Source: Clostridiales bacterium (lineage in GTDB: Bacteria; Bacillota; Clostridia; Peptostreptococcales; Anaerovoracaceae). From it: a stretch of DNA of 64,000 nt. Location: NCBI GenBank assembly GCA_012841925.1, contig DUTT01000017.1, positions 62,001-126,000 of the forward strand, given 5' to 3'. Of the stretch, positions 50,626 to 59,429 are shown in pieces (the stretch's first letter is position 1; every line of letters begins with the position of its first letter). The notes beneath the pieces were generated by a model. It was not told where the DNA came from, ran no database searches, and saw only the letters and a list, made by a program, of their open reading frames with translations. A program made the position numbers and the translations under genes.

Positions 50626-51150
50626 ATGAGGAACACAGAAAGCGGCAGAAGCAAACGTATGAGGGTGGCTATTTTTGTGCTGTTGATCGCCGTTAGCTTC
50701 GGCCTCTTTATGGCAAGCCGGAACCCGGCAACGCCGAATGTGCTTCCCGATCAATCCGGAACAGAGCAGGATGTAAACCGGGGAGAAGGCAGTGTAACCG
50801 ATGAATTGCCGGATGAACACGGCCGGTATACGACACCGGAGGATGTCGCGTCCTATCTCCACGCCTATGGGGAGCTGCCCGTCAACTATATCACGAAGAA
50901 ACAGGCGCGCGCACTCGGCTGGAACAGCAGTGAAGGAAACCTGTGGGATGTGACCGACAAACTGTCCATCGGGGGCGATGCGTTTGGCAACCGGGAAAGA
51001 TTGCTCCCGGAAGCAGACGGCAGGCAGTATTATGAGTGCGACGTCAACTACGAAGGGGGCTACCGCGGGTCCGAGCGCCTCGTGTATTCAAACGACGGGC
51101 TCATATTCTATACGGACGACCACTACGCCACGTACGTCCGCCTCTACTGA
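50626..51150 (+). CDS. Secreted or membrane-anchored ribonuclease, barnase family
   Basis: The 174-residue protein has an N-terminal hydrophobic segment (about 13-30) without a clear cleavage site, a linker, and a barnase domain from about residue 60. All active-site residues align with barnase: Lys91 (NYITK, barnase Lys27), Arg123 (GNRERLLP, Arg59), Glu137 (YECDVNY, Glu73), Arg147 and Arg151 (YRGSERLVYS, Arg83 and Arg87) and His166 (DDHYATY, His102). It should cleave single-stranded RNA. The inhibitor gene follows. Whether it acts outside the cell or as a competition toxin is unknown. Confidence 0.93.
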   Translation: MRNTESGRSKRMRVAIFVLLIAVSFGLFMASRNPATPNVLPDQSGTEQDVNRGEGSVTDELPDEHGRYTTPEDVASYLHAYGELPVNYITKKQARALGWNSSEGNLWDVTDKLSIGGDAFGNRERLLPEADGRQYYECDVNYEGGYRGSERLVYSNDGLIFYTDDHYATYVRLY

Positions 51151-51257
51151 CGGATCGGCGGAAAACAAACGGACCGGCCGCGCGGTGCGCAACCGGTCCT
51201 TCCATACGATTGAACCCTGCGTTCCCTACACGGGAAACGTGCAGAAAGGAGCCCGCG

Positions 51258-51527
51258 ATGGCCTGCATCGTGCTGGATGCAAACCGGCTGACGGATAGAG
51301 AAACCGCCCACTCCTACCTCGAATATATTCTCCGTTTTCCGCCGCACTACGGCCGCAACCTCGACGCGCTGTACGATCTGCTGACGGAAATCTCCGAGCC
51401 GACGAACATCGTGCTCGTTCGCCGCTTCTGCGGTGACCCGTCCGAAAATCCACTCCGGGAATCCATCCTCAAAACCGTCGAAGAGGCCTGTCGGGATAAC
51501 GACCGGCTGACGCTCAGCATCCTGTAG
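51258..51527 (+). CDS. Barstar-family ribonuclease inhibitor
   Basis: The start is the ATG of MACIVLDANRLTDRETAHSYL behind AAAGGAG; the longer frame is a shadow of the barnase end. The 89-residue protein has barstar's size and the key helix PPHYGRNLDALYDLLTE, with Tyr and Asp placed like Tyr29, Asp35 and Asp39 of barstar, which fill the barnase active site. It lies 107 bases after the nuclease gene; a GGACCGG/CCGGTCC hairpin (51171-51199) lies between them. Confidence 0.92.
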   Translation: MACIVLDANRLTDRETAHSYLEYILRFPPHYGRNLDALYDLLTEISEPTNIVLVRRFCGDPSENPLRESILKTVEEACRDNDRLTLSIL

Positions 51528-51536
51528 TCTGCCCGT

Positions 51537-52592
51537 CTAGACTTCGTCGCACACGTCCCCTTCGACTTCGAACGGATAGTACTCTTCGTCTGCTCCGCCG
51601 ACGCCCTGCCCTTTGATGTGGACGGGTTTCAGCACGGACTTGTTGATGCCGAAGTGGAATACATCCGTCCGCTGATAGCTGCCCGCGATGTCGTGGATGG
51701 ATTTCTGTGTAATGATCTGCGAAAGATCGCACTCCGCATAGGCGATTCCCTCTTGATTGTCTTTAATCGTGTCGCTGATTACAAGGCCCGCGGGCGAAAC
51801 GATCATCGATCCGCCGTAGGTCAGCTTGTCCAGCAGATCCCGAAGGTCCTGGCGTCCATCGGAGAGCACTTCGTAGCCCTGTTCGTCGACTGCCTGCGAC
51901 GAAACCGCCGTAAACACTTTCCCTTCGTAGGACATGGAGCAAGCGCGCACGATCAATGTATCCAGGTAAGGCTGCCCTTTCGATGGCGTGCGTGACGTGG
52001 GGAAGCAGGCAGGATAAGTCGAGATATGGATCTGTTCTCCCTGTGAGATGAGTGCAAACTTGGCGAGCGAGTTGGTGTTTTCCCCGCAGATCAGCGCGCC
52101 GATGCGACCGATCTCCGTGTCGTGCACATTGAGCGTGGAACCGTCACCGAACGCCCAGGCGAGCTTTTCGGACCACGTAGGCAGCAGCTTTCTGTGCCGT
52201 GCGATCATATTCCCGTCGCGGTCGAAGATGACATTCGTATTCCAAAGCACGCCGAGGCTCTGCTTCGGCGCTTTTTCCGTGATACCCACGGAAAGGAATA
52301 CGCGGTTATCCCGTGCAATCTGCTGCAGGCGATGAAATGCAGGTCCTGGAATCTCGATGGAACTCTGCGCGAACTTCATGAACAGCGCATGCTGGTCCAT
52401 CGGCGCAAGCATGTGGACATACGTGGGAAAGCCGGGGATAAACGACTCGGAAAACACGACGAGGTCCGCGCCGGACGCTTTCGCCTTTTCGGTATACTGC
52501 TGCACTTTAAGAAGGCAGGCGTCCAGATCAAAATACGCCGGTGCAGCCTGGACAGCGGCTACGACGGGTTTCGGCAATGTGGCAACGTTCAT
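51537..52592 (-). CDS. Nitrilase (carbon-nitrogen hydrolase family)
   Basis: The 351-residue enzyme has the Glu-Lys-Cys triad: Glu49 (VVFSESFIPG), Lys135 (HRKLLPTWSEKLAWAFGDG) and Cys169 (ALICGENTNSLAKFAL). The RHRKL(L)PTWSEKL and CGENTN contexts fit true nitrilases of the plant/bacterial aliphatic and aryl type rather than amidases. It converts a nitrile to acid and ammonia; the natural nitrile is unknown. A GGGAGG site lies before the ATG, and the leader has a 26-base palindrome. Confidence 0.9.
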   Translation of the reverse strand: MNVATLPKPVVAAVQAAPAYFDLDACLLKVQQYTEKAKASGADLVVFSESFIPGFPTYVHMLAPMDQHALFMKFAQSSIEIPGPAFHRLQQIARDNRVFLSVGITEKAPKQSLGVLWNTNVIFDRDGNMIARHRKLLPTWSEKLAWAFGDGSTLNVHDTEIGRIGALICGENTNSLAKFALISQGEQIHISTYPACFPTSRTPSKGQPYLDTLIVRACSMSYEGKVFTAVSSQAVDEQGYEVLSDGRQDLRDLLDKLTYGGSMIVSPAGLVISDTIKDNQEGIAYAECDLSQIITQKSIHDIAGSYQRTDVFHFGINKSVLKPVHIKGQGVGGADEEYYPFEVEGDVCDEV

Positions 52593-52623
52593 AAATTAAC
52601 CTCCCAATGCGATACACAGGAAT

Positions 52624-52649
52624 GCGGCGAAGGTGTACACCTTCACCGC
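52624..52649. repeat. 26-bp imperfect palindrome in the nitrilase leader
   Basis: Thirteen-base arms (GCGGCGAAGGTGT and ACACCTTCACCGC) pair with one mismatch and no loop, including the perfect core GAAGGTGTACACCTTC. It lies between a TATAAT box (minus strand, about 52672-52677) and the nitrilase start, where a repressor could act. Confidence 0.75.
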
Positions 52650-52827
52650 TACTATGTTATACATTGAGCATTATACCACAAATCACTCTGCTTGATACAG
52701 ACCGGAGTTTGTTTTGCGCGCCGGGAATTACTTCAGATCCGGGTGCACGTAGCGGCCCCGGCCTTTTGTTTTTTTGCCGTACTGAATCGGGCCCGGTATG
52801 ACCCGGAGATTGATTGTGAAAATCAGA

Positions 52828-53307
52828 TTAGTCTCTCAGCTTCAGCTCCAGAAACCTCGCTCCTTCGACGGGGTTGTATACATAGGGTTCAATGTCGTAG
52901 AATCCATGTGACTCATATAGCCTTTGCGCCTTTTCCATTGAAGGGAGCGTATCCAGTCTCATATATCGATAGCCCAGTTTATTTGCTTCTTCGATGACCG
53001 TAACGATGAGCTTGTTGCCCAGACCCGTTCCCCGGTACTCGTCGCGGGTGTACAGTCTCTTCATTTCGCATGTATCCTTGGAGCTGTTGCGAAGAGCAAC
53101 GCATCCTGCGGTTTTGCCATCGACGAACACGAGAATCAGAGCACCGTCCGGTGACGCATATTTACCCGGCAAAGATTGCAGTTCTTCTTCGAAGTCCTGA
53201 AAGTCCAGACTGATTCCCAATGATTGCGCGTATTCTCTGAAGAGCTGTCTCGCTTCTTCGACCAACGCCACTTCAGTTGCATATTTAAATTCAATGTTAT
53301 TTCCCAT
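52828..53307 (-). CDS. GNAT-family N-acetyltransferase
   Basis: The 159-residue protein (MGNNIEFKYATEVAL...) has the GNAT core: DGKTAGCVALRNSSKDTCEMKRLYTRDEYRGTGLGNKLI with the acetyl-CoA loop R-G-T-G-L-G, and LGYRYMRLDTLPSMEKAQRLYESHGF. The ATG at 53305-53307 was chosen because a GGTGA site precedes it. An in-frame GTG at 53349 that overlaps the lipoprotein stop (GTGA) is an alternative and would imply coupling. Substrate unknown. Confidence 0.85.
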   Translation of the reverse strand: MGNNIEFKYATEVALVEEARQLFREYAQSLGISLDFQDFEEELQSLPGKYASPDGALILVFVDGKTAGCVALRNSSKDTCEMKRLYTRDEYRGTGLGNKLIVTVIEEANKLGYRYMRLDTLPSMEKAQRLYESHGFYDIEPYVYNPVEGARFLELKLRD

Positions 53308-53345
53308 GCTGTTCACCAGGAGTTCTGTAAATGCCGCAAGCCTAT

Positions 53346-53735
53346 TCACTTGCCCGCGTAATACCGGTCATAATAGTCTGCAAGCGGTTCAATGACAGGT
53401 TCAGCCGGTTCATCGGAGTACTCCGTTGCGATGCACAACATGTCACCTGTTCCCGGGTGAACCAGGATATCGAGCCAGTCATATCCGCTTAATTCAAAAA
53501 AGTAATATTCCTCACCGTCGTAGGAATACAATTCGTCACTCATTCCTGCGATAGTCGTAGGTTCGTAGGGAGTCGCCATGTCCGGATGCTCGTCGAGCCA
53601 CGCCTGGACAAGCACCTGCGCCTCCGCACCTGTCAGCCGGCTACCCGCTTCATCTCCGTCACTATCTGTATTACATCCCGCGAACAGCGCAAAGCTCAAC
53701 AGCACCGTCAGGATGATTGCAAGATTCTTCTTCAT
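53346..53735 (-). CDS. Small lipoprotein of unknown function
   Basis: The start is the ATG behind GGAGG (MKKNLAIILTVLLSFALFAGC); Cys21 is the lipidation site. The 129-residue protein has an acidic linker and a domain with EEYYFFELSGYDWLDILVHPGTGDMLCIATE. I do not recognise a family. It precedes the acetyltransferase gene. Confidence 0.75.
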   Translation of the reverse strand: MKKNLAIILTVLLSFALFAGCNTDSDGDEAGSRLTGAEAQVLVQAWLDEHPDMATPYEPTTIAGMSDELYSYDGEEYYFFELSGYDWLDILVHPGTGDMLCIATEYSDEPAEPVIEPLADYYDRYYAGK

Positions 53736-53767
53736 ATAAACCTCCTTCGAGTAACTCATAGCACCGG

Positions 53768-54990
53768 CTATCTACTCGCTGGTATCGAAGTCCGACCGAG
53801 ATAAACGCCGTCTCTGGTAAAGAAATAGACAACACGTTCCATGCTGCTGTGTTCGTATATCCTGATTCCGCGGCTGGCCGGCGCTCCGGGCTCTGTTATT
53901 TTCGGATATTGAAACTCTGAATCCGAAATGTACCTGTTTGTCCAATCGCTGTCCTGGTATTCCCGTAACGACCGGTCCGAAAAGAAAAACACGGTCGCCA
54001 TGACCTGTTCAGTCTTTTCTATCCGTTCTGCGCGTGTGGTGTTTCCATTACCCGGGGGATAAGAAAAGATGATGCAATACCATCCGCTGTCAACATAGTT
54101 TCCGTTCCGCTTGACTGGACGGATATAGGAAATACCTGTGCCGTCATCCCGCGGTGCATATCGCTCTTCTCCGAGCTCAAATTGATTCCTGTCCCAGTTT
54201 TGAGCAACGGTATCGATAATCCGGTGATAGTCTGCGCTGAGCGTTGCACCGTCGAAACCGGTCGCTGTCTTAAAAGTAACCTCCTGTATACGCGCCGGCT
54301 TATCAGGAACCCTGCACCAGCCGAGCACTTCGTATTGACTGTCCGTCAAATAGATGGTGACTCCGGGAACGGCAAGAACCGCACTGACCGTTACCCAGTC
54401 GCTCCCGCTATAATGCTTCTCGTATGACAGCGCCTCGATAAACCGGAGTTCCTCGCGGCTGTACCGGTCGGAAAGATAGAACGGCGAATCTTCGGGCGTG
54501 CCCGATGTGAACAGCACGTGCGCCGTGTCCGGGAAAAAATGCTGCAGGGTTATTCGCGATAGCACATAAGACTGCTGATCGTCACTCGAACTCACAGGAA
54601 CAGCCAATGCCGTTTGACCGGCGTTCCAGTAAGCCGTGCTTTTCAGGGCGCCCCCCTCCTGAAGACTTTCGTAAAGAGTCTTTTCACCGGTTCGCAGATA
54701 TTGTGACAGGGCATTCTCTGAAACGATTGCCGCATCCCCACGGGTAAAGTTCCCTCCGGAAGACACGCGTTCATCCACAAGGCCCCGCTGTATGCCGAAA
54801 CTCACGGCCTGTGCATAACTGAAATCGGATGCATTCCCGCCGTCCTCATACCCCAGAGCCCGCAGAACGAACGTAACATACATCGCTGCAGTCGCCCGTT
54901 CGATCCCGCTGCCAATGCAGTAGCAGATTGTAGCGACAAAGCGACTGTCAACAAAATCGCAAGCATAGAGATTCGCAAACATCTTCCCAC
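53768..54990 (-). pseudogene. Frameshifted SLH-like surface protein gene
   Basis: A GTG at 54988-54990 behind GGGAGG opens a frame with a perfect signal peptide (SMLAILLTVALSLQSATALAA), but this frame leaves the conserved sequence near 54895. The main body is in another frame (open 54982 to 53768). There it begins with out-of-frame signal sequence and then shows SLH-domain remnants: ERATAAMYVTFVLRALGYED and FGIQRGLVDERVSSGGNFTRGDAAIVSENAL. About 290 residues of an unrecognised C-terminal region follow. The first half of an SLH repeat is missing, suggesting a deletion that joined two frames. A sequencing error is the alternative. Confidence 0.6.
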
Positions 54991-55040
54991 TTTACAACCT
55001 CCCGCAAAGTAAACTATAATAAATAACCGGAATAGCGGAC

Positions 55041-56126
55041 CTATACATTAAACCTGAAGTTGACGATGTCCCCGTCCTGCACGATATATTCCTTACCTTC
55101 CAGGCGAAATTTGCCCAGTTCTTTGGCTTTTGCCATGCTGCCTGCTTCTTTGAAGTCCGCAAAACTTACCACTTCCGCCCGGATAAATCCGCGCTCGATG
55201 TCGGAATGTATTTTACCGGCAGCCGACCGGGCGTTCAAACCCTTTCTAATTGTCCAGGCTCGAACCTCGTCTTCGCCCGCCGTTAGAAACGATATCAGAT
55301 TCAATCTTTCGTAAATGGTTTTGGCCAGCACGTCCACGCCGGATGTTTCGATGCGGAGCTCTTCCATAAACTCAGCCCGATCCTGCGGATCCAGTTCGCT
55401 GATTTCCATCTCCGCTTTTGCGCTGATTTGAAACACCGGATATCCGTGGTCCCGGCAGTGCGCCACGATTTCGTCCTGTTGCTCGTAGCCCTCGACAAGC
55501 TGCATGTCATCCACATTCACGACGATCACGACCGGCTTGTCGGTTAAAAAGTCGAGGTGCTCGATGGTCTGACTTTCTTCATCGGAAAGAGTTGCATCCG
55601 AAAAGGACACCCCCTCTTCGAAGAGCGCGAGAAGCTTTTTAAGAACGGTGCTTTCCGCTTCCTGTTCTTTCAGGATTTTCTTACCGCTTGCGATTCGCTC
55701 GATCCGGCCTTCCACCATCTGCAGATCTGCCAGGAGCAGTTCGGTTTTAATGTTTTCTATATCCCTTATAACGTCGATTGAACCTTCGGCATGCATCACA
55801 TGCTCGTCGGCAAATGCCCTGACGATATGGACAAGGCAATCAACCTGCCTGATATTGCTCAGAAACTGGTTTCCAGACCCCAGGCCTTCGCTGGAACCGC
55901 TTACCAAACCGGGGACATCAATCACTTCGATCTGAGCATACGTCGTTTTTTTAGGATGATATTGCTCCGACAAAAAAGCTACCCGCTCATCCGGCACCTG
56001 TGCCAGCCCAAGGTGAGCTTCGACCTTGCCGCTCTGAAAAGAACTGGTCTCCATCTTTTGGTTTGTAAGCAGGTTAAAAAAAGTCGTTTTGCCAACAATG
56101 GGCAGGCCGATTAATCCAACTTTCAA
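55041..56126 (-). CDS. ychF: Ribosome-associated ATPase YchF (OLA1 type)
   Basis: The 361-residue Obg-family protein has the P-loop LIGLPIVGKTTFFNLL, IDVPGLVSGSSEGLGSGNQFLSNIRQ (switch II with the YchF pattern), a coiled-coil insert (about 140-200), VVNVDDMQ in place of NKxD (fitting ATP rather than GTP preference), and a C-terminal TGS domain (LISFLTAGEDEVRAWTIRKG...VQDGDIVNFRFNV). It binds ribosomes and is linked to oxidative stress control in other bacteria. Confidence 0.94.
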   Translation of the reverse strand: MKVGLIGLPIVGKTTFFNLLTNQKMETSSFQSGKVEAHLGLAQVPDERVAFLSEQYHPKKTTYAQIEVIDVPGLVSGSSEGLGSGNQFLSNIRQVDCLVHIVRAFADEHVMHAEGSIDVIRDIENIKTELLLADLQMVEGRIERIASGKKILKEQEAESTVLKKLLALFEEGVSFSDATLSDEESQTIEHLDFLTDKPVVIVVNVDDMQLVEGYEQQDEIVAHCRDHGYPVFQISAKAEMEISELDPQDRAEFMEELRIETSGVDVLAKTIYERLNLISFLTAGEDEVRAWTIRKGLNARSAAGKIHSDIERGFIRAEVVSFADFKEAGSMAKAKELGKFRLEGKEYIVQDGDIVNFRFNV

Positions 56127-56319
56127 TTTATGCGATCTCCTTCGTAAATAATTGTTCTATATTTGGGTAGAGTTCCTTCGAGTATTGACAACGTTGCGAA
56201 CATGGAACCGGACGATTCCAATCTGAAAGATAATTTATCACGGAAATCGTTTGATTGCAATGTACAACAATGGTAGCATGGATGCGTAGATTTCTTGCAC
56301 AAAAATGGAGGACCTTCGC

Positions 56320-56811
56320 ATGAAAATGTCTGTACTATACTACACCGAAACCGGAAACACGAAGCGCATGGCGGCTATAATCGCCGAAGGTATGGCATCG
56401 ATCGAAGGAGTGGAGACAAAATGCTTCCCGCTCGACACAATTGACCGGGACTGGATAAAGGAGAGCTGCTGCGTCGTACTGGGAACACCCACTCACCGGT
56501 CAAACGTGAGCAGTGCCATTAAAGTTTGGCTCGACGAATCCGCATCAGAATACGACCTGGCCGGGAAAATCGGCGGCGCATTCGCTACGTCAAACTACGT
56601 GCACGGCGGTGGCACCATGGCGATACAGTTCATCCTCGATCACCTGATGGTGTTCGGCATGTTGGTCTATTCGGGCGGCAGCGCACTGGGGCGGCCGATC
56701 ATCCATTTAGGACCTGTCGCTCTGGAAAACGAACTCGAAAAAACGGAGGACATATTTCGCACGTACGGGCGACGCATGGCAGCGAAGGCCGTTGAGGTTT
56801 TTAAAAGGTAG
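56320..56811 (+). CDS. Flavodoxin-like protein
   Basis: The start is the ATG eight bases after GGAGG (MKMSVLYYTETGNTKRMAAIIAEGM). The 163-residue protein has the FMN phosphate loop YTETGNTKRMA, VLGTPTHRSNVSSAIKVWLDE and AFATSNYVHGGGTMAIQFI, as in the flavodoxin/WrbA group. It should carry electrons or reduce quinones or nitro compounds. It is divergent from ychF, and the two promoters appear to overlap around 56225-56280. Confidence 0.88.
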   Translation: MKMSVLYYTETGNTKRMAAIIAEGMASIEGVETKCFPLDTIDRDWIKESCCVVLGTPTHRSNVSSAIKVWLDESASEYDLAGKIGGAFATSNYVHGGGTMAIQFILDHLMVFGMLVYSGGSALGRPIIHLGPVALENELEKTEDIFRTYGRRMAAKAVEVFKR

Positions 56812-57279
56812 AGGGCTCCTGCGCCGCCTAAACTGAAACAAATCTTATAGGTAGCACGGGCGGCACCTGATATCCACCCGAAGCAGATAGCATTTATCTG
56901 ATTTTTTACATCTTAGCTGTAATTAGGACAAAATTTTCGCTCTTGAGTGAACGATTTGGGAATATATGGAGTTTCTCTTGAGATAATAGACACATTTCGC
57001 AAATGTGTCTATTATCTTTCCGAAACTTAGAAAGTATTCACTCATTATCGTAAATTTTGCACTTTTATTCCACGATTCTTGCAGAAGGCGATTCGACAGA
57101 GCCGCGCTCGCGTCAGTCGGAAATTTTGACGAGCGTCACCAGTCCATTCCTCCTTTTGCTGCATCTACATGAACTTTTCCATGATGCAGTTATTGTTAAA
57201 AGAATCAGCTTTTATCCAAGGCAATAAATTGTATTAAGATAATAAAATGGTACAATAGTTTATTAAGAGGTAAGGTATA
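56812..57279. other. Gene-poor AT-rich stretch
   Basis: No coding sequence with a ribosome site was found in these 468 bases. It holds a large imperfect palindrome (56929-57059), a GC-rich segment with partial inverted repeats (57095-57140) and a small CTGCATC/GATGCAG hairpin (57159-57189). A TACAAT box at 57251-57256 may belong to the promoter of the next gene. Confidence 0.7.
56929..57059. repeat. 131-bp imperfect palindrome with a 17-bp perfect core stem
   Basis: The core arms (56981-56997 AGATAATAGACACATTT and 57001-57017) pair perfectly around a CGC loop. Outward there are matching segments GTTTC/GAAAC (56971-56975 with 57022-57026), TGAGTGAA/TTCACTCA (56944-56951 with 57037-57044) and CAAAATTT/AAATTTTG (56929-56936 with 57052-57059). 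It looks like a MITE or a structured RNA. No target-site duplication was seen. Confidence 0.8.
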
Positions 57280-58719
57280 GTGACTACGAAGAAGGCCTTT
57301 AAAGAACAACTTTTCATTACTGCGGCCGTCGGCCTGATCTACTTTCTCTTTCTTGTGCCTATGAGCAGTTTGTTTGCGCTGCTTCCCGGGACAGAGGTCC
57401 GCCCCGGCTCGTTTATTCCGCCGGCAGCAGGAATTTATTTTGGAATGCCAGCTGCAATCGGAGTTTTCGCCGGCAATCTCGCCGCCGATATTTTTACGTA
57501 CCGAACCTTAGATCTGCCGATGCTCTTCGGCAGTTTATTTAATTTTTTTATGGCCTACATCCCGCACAGACTCTGGTATGCCACCGATCGAAAACATTTA
57601 AAGCAGAACCTATTAGTCTACGACAGCAGGAGTCTCGTAAAGTATATCGCGATATTGCTGTACAGTTCTGTTGCCGCTGCTATTGGTGTAAGCTATTCCA
57701 TGCTGATGTTTGCCGAGGTCGATCCCGGAAATAGCATCGCTCAGTTGTTCTTGAATAATTTTGAGTTTGGCCTTATCTTTGGCGCCATTTCCCTGATGCT
57801 CCTACCTAAAGGCAACTATAAGCCGATGTTGCCTGAAGAAATCTTTCGCAGCAAAACAGCTTCCCGATTCGCCTATTTTCTTTTGCTGCTGCCTCTAATA
57901 ATTTTCGCACAAGGACTATTCTCCGAACAGGGTTTTACAGCGACCGATGCAGGGCTCATCCTGCCTCTCATATCCGTTTCCCTTGCTCTCGGCATTGCGC
58001 TGCTCCCGGCATATCGGCCGGAAGCAAGCAAGGATAGCGAGATGCTCAAGACTTCGATCCGCTTGCGAATCTTTATGTATTTCATCACCGCGGTCATGTT
58101 GATCGCCTTCACCCTGCTGCTGGTCTTTTTCGGTTTCTACAGCAAGGTCGAACCGGATACAATGCGCCTCTGGAATGTGACGTACATTGCCGCCGGCATC
58201 AGCTTAAACTTCATCATGCTTATCTCCGCCGTCATCCTCCGCAACATGGAAAAGAAGATCACCGTGCCTTTATACAATCTGGCGCGAGCCCTTCAGACTG
58301 AAGACCATGCGAAGACTGGCAAAGATGAAATGGATGTTTTATCTTCAGCCGTTGACTTTTATTCGGTCAGCATGGAGGGTGACGAAAACACTACAGATGA
58401 ATACAAACTATATATCGGCCTGACCGACAAGGACGCCTGCGAACAGCTGGTGACCGTAGAACAGGCCCGGGCTGTTCTCGGACACATATGCCTCGATTAC
58501 GTCCAGGGCTATATGGCGGACGAAACCAGCGGTGGCTGGCTGGATAAGGGTAATAATAAAATTCAGGAGAATACCCTGGTGTTTACCATCCTGGGTGCAA
58601 CTGACGAGCAGATATACGGCATTGCGGATGAGTCAATCGTCGCCTTGAATCAGGAAGCGATTCTGATCATCAAAAACAGCAGACAGCATGAATTCTATAG
58701 AGGCTCACTAATCCAGTAG
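57280..58719 (+). CDS. Multi-pass membrane protein with C-terminal cytoplasmic domain
   Basis: The 479-residue frame begins with GTG behind GAGGTAAGG. It has about eight to nine membrane helices (about 10-320). The N-terminal part, with SFIPPAAGIYFGMPAAIGVFAGNLAADIF, resembles ECF S-component or MASE-like integral sensor domains. After the last helix a short linker (KITVPLYNLARALQTEDHAKTGKDEMDVLSSAV) looks HAMP-like. A soluble domain follows (YIGLTDKDACEQLVTVEQARAVLGHI...FTILGATDEQI) with some likeness to DUF3574 proteins. No kinase, GGDEF or other output motif is visible. The overall family is not recognised. Confidence 0.72.
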   Translation: MTTKKAFKEQLFITAAVGLIYFLFLVPMSSLFALLPGTEVRPGSFIPPAAGIYFGMPAAIGVFAGNLAADIFTYRTLDLPMLFGSLFNFFMAYIPHRLWYATDRKHLKQNLLVYDSRSLVKYIAILLYSSVAAAIGVSYSMLMFAEVDPGNSIAQLFLNNFEFGLIFGAISLMLLPKGNYKPMLPEEIFRSKTASRFAYFLLLLPLIIFAQGLFSEQGFTATDAGLILPLISVSLALGIALLPAYRPEASKDSEMLKTSIRLRIFMYFITAVMLIAFTLLLVFFGFYSKVEPDTMRLWNVTYIAAGISLNFIMLISAVILRNMEKKITVPLYNLARALQTEDHAKTGKDEMDVLSSAVDFYSVSMEGDENTTDEYKLYIGLTDKDACEQLVTVEQARAVLGHICLDYVQGYMADETSGGWLDKGNNKIQENTLVFTILGATDEQIYGIADESIVALNQEAILIIKNSRQHEFYRGSLIQ

Positions 58720-58753
58720 GCAATGAATACATGCAGCCTCCGCCCAAAATCGC

Positions 58754-58787
58754 AAAAGCCTGCTCCTATAAAAGAGGGCAGGCTTTT
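58754..58787. terminator. Terminator between the membrane protein and LemA genes
   Basis: AAAAGCCTGC (58754-58763) pairs with GCAGGCTTTT (58778-58787) around a 14-base loop. The T-tracts at both ends allow termination of both convergent transcripts. Confidence 0.75.
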
Positions 58788-58832
58788 CAGAGTTGCCGCC
58801 GGAATCAAAGCCGCAGGCCCCGCAAGCGTAAA

Positions 58833-59384
58833 TCAGGTCATATGAGACATGTCCGTCTGCTCCACAAGATATCCCCTTTGACCGAAGCCCAGCATCCCGG
58901 CGACCATAGAGACGGGAAATATCCGGATTTCGCGGTTCAGCCTGGTTACGCTGTCGTTGTAGATCAGGCGGCTTGTGCGCACCATATTTTCAAACGTCTG
59001 CACCGCATCCATGGCTTTGATATAATTTTGATCGGTCTTCAGATCGGAGCACTGCTCCGCTGTCATGGCAATCCTGTCCAGAGCTTCGGCAATCGCTCGT
59101 TCCTGACGCATCACATCATCCGGCGCGGATGTTGCCGTGATGATGCTTCTTTTTAATTTTATTGTCTCAATCAGCGCTTCGCCCTCAACCCCTGCGTAGT
59201 CCTTTGCCAAATCTAAAAGGACTGTCAGCGCATCGAAGCGACAGGAAAGCTGCACTCCGATCTGGCTCATGGCATTGCAGCTGTTCTGATCCAGCGCGGC
59301 CAGTCTGCGGCGGGTGGAGATGATCCATAGAACAATGGCCGCAGCGATTACGGCTATTGTGATCGTGATGAAGATCGGCAGCAT
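58833..59384 (-). CDS. LemA-family membrane protein
   Basis: The start is the ATG five bases after GGAGGAGG (MLPIFITITIAVIAAAIV); a GTG two codons earlier is less likely. The 183-residue protein has one N-terminal membrane helix and a helical domain. Family landmarks are seen at the end: SRLIYNDSVTRLNREIRIFPVSMVAGMLGFGQRGYL. LemA proteins are widespread and poorly understood. It starts 45 bases after the WG-repeat gene and probably shares its transcript. Confidence 0.9.
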   Translation of the reverse strand: MLPIFITITIAVIAAAIVLWIISTRRRLAALDQNSCNAMSQIGVQLSCRFDALTVLLDLAKDYAGVEGEALIETIKLKRSIITATSAPDDVMRQERAIAEALDRIAMTAEQCSDLKTDQNYIKAMDAVQTFENMVRTSRLIYNDSVTRLNREIRIFPVSMVAGMLGFGQRGYLVEQTDMSHMT

Positions 59385-59429
59385 CGTCACCTCCTCCTTT
59401 CTGCGAAAGTTGTATAGGTCACGGCGCAG

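Noticed and set aside
56305..56319. Earlier in-frame start for the flavodoxin-like gene
   Set aside because: The GGAGG ribosome site overlaps this upstream ATG codon region, so the ATG at 56320 is the better start.
56812..57279. Insertion-sequence remnant with a transposase
   Set aside because: No coding piece or matching transposase motif could be found, only inverted repeats.
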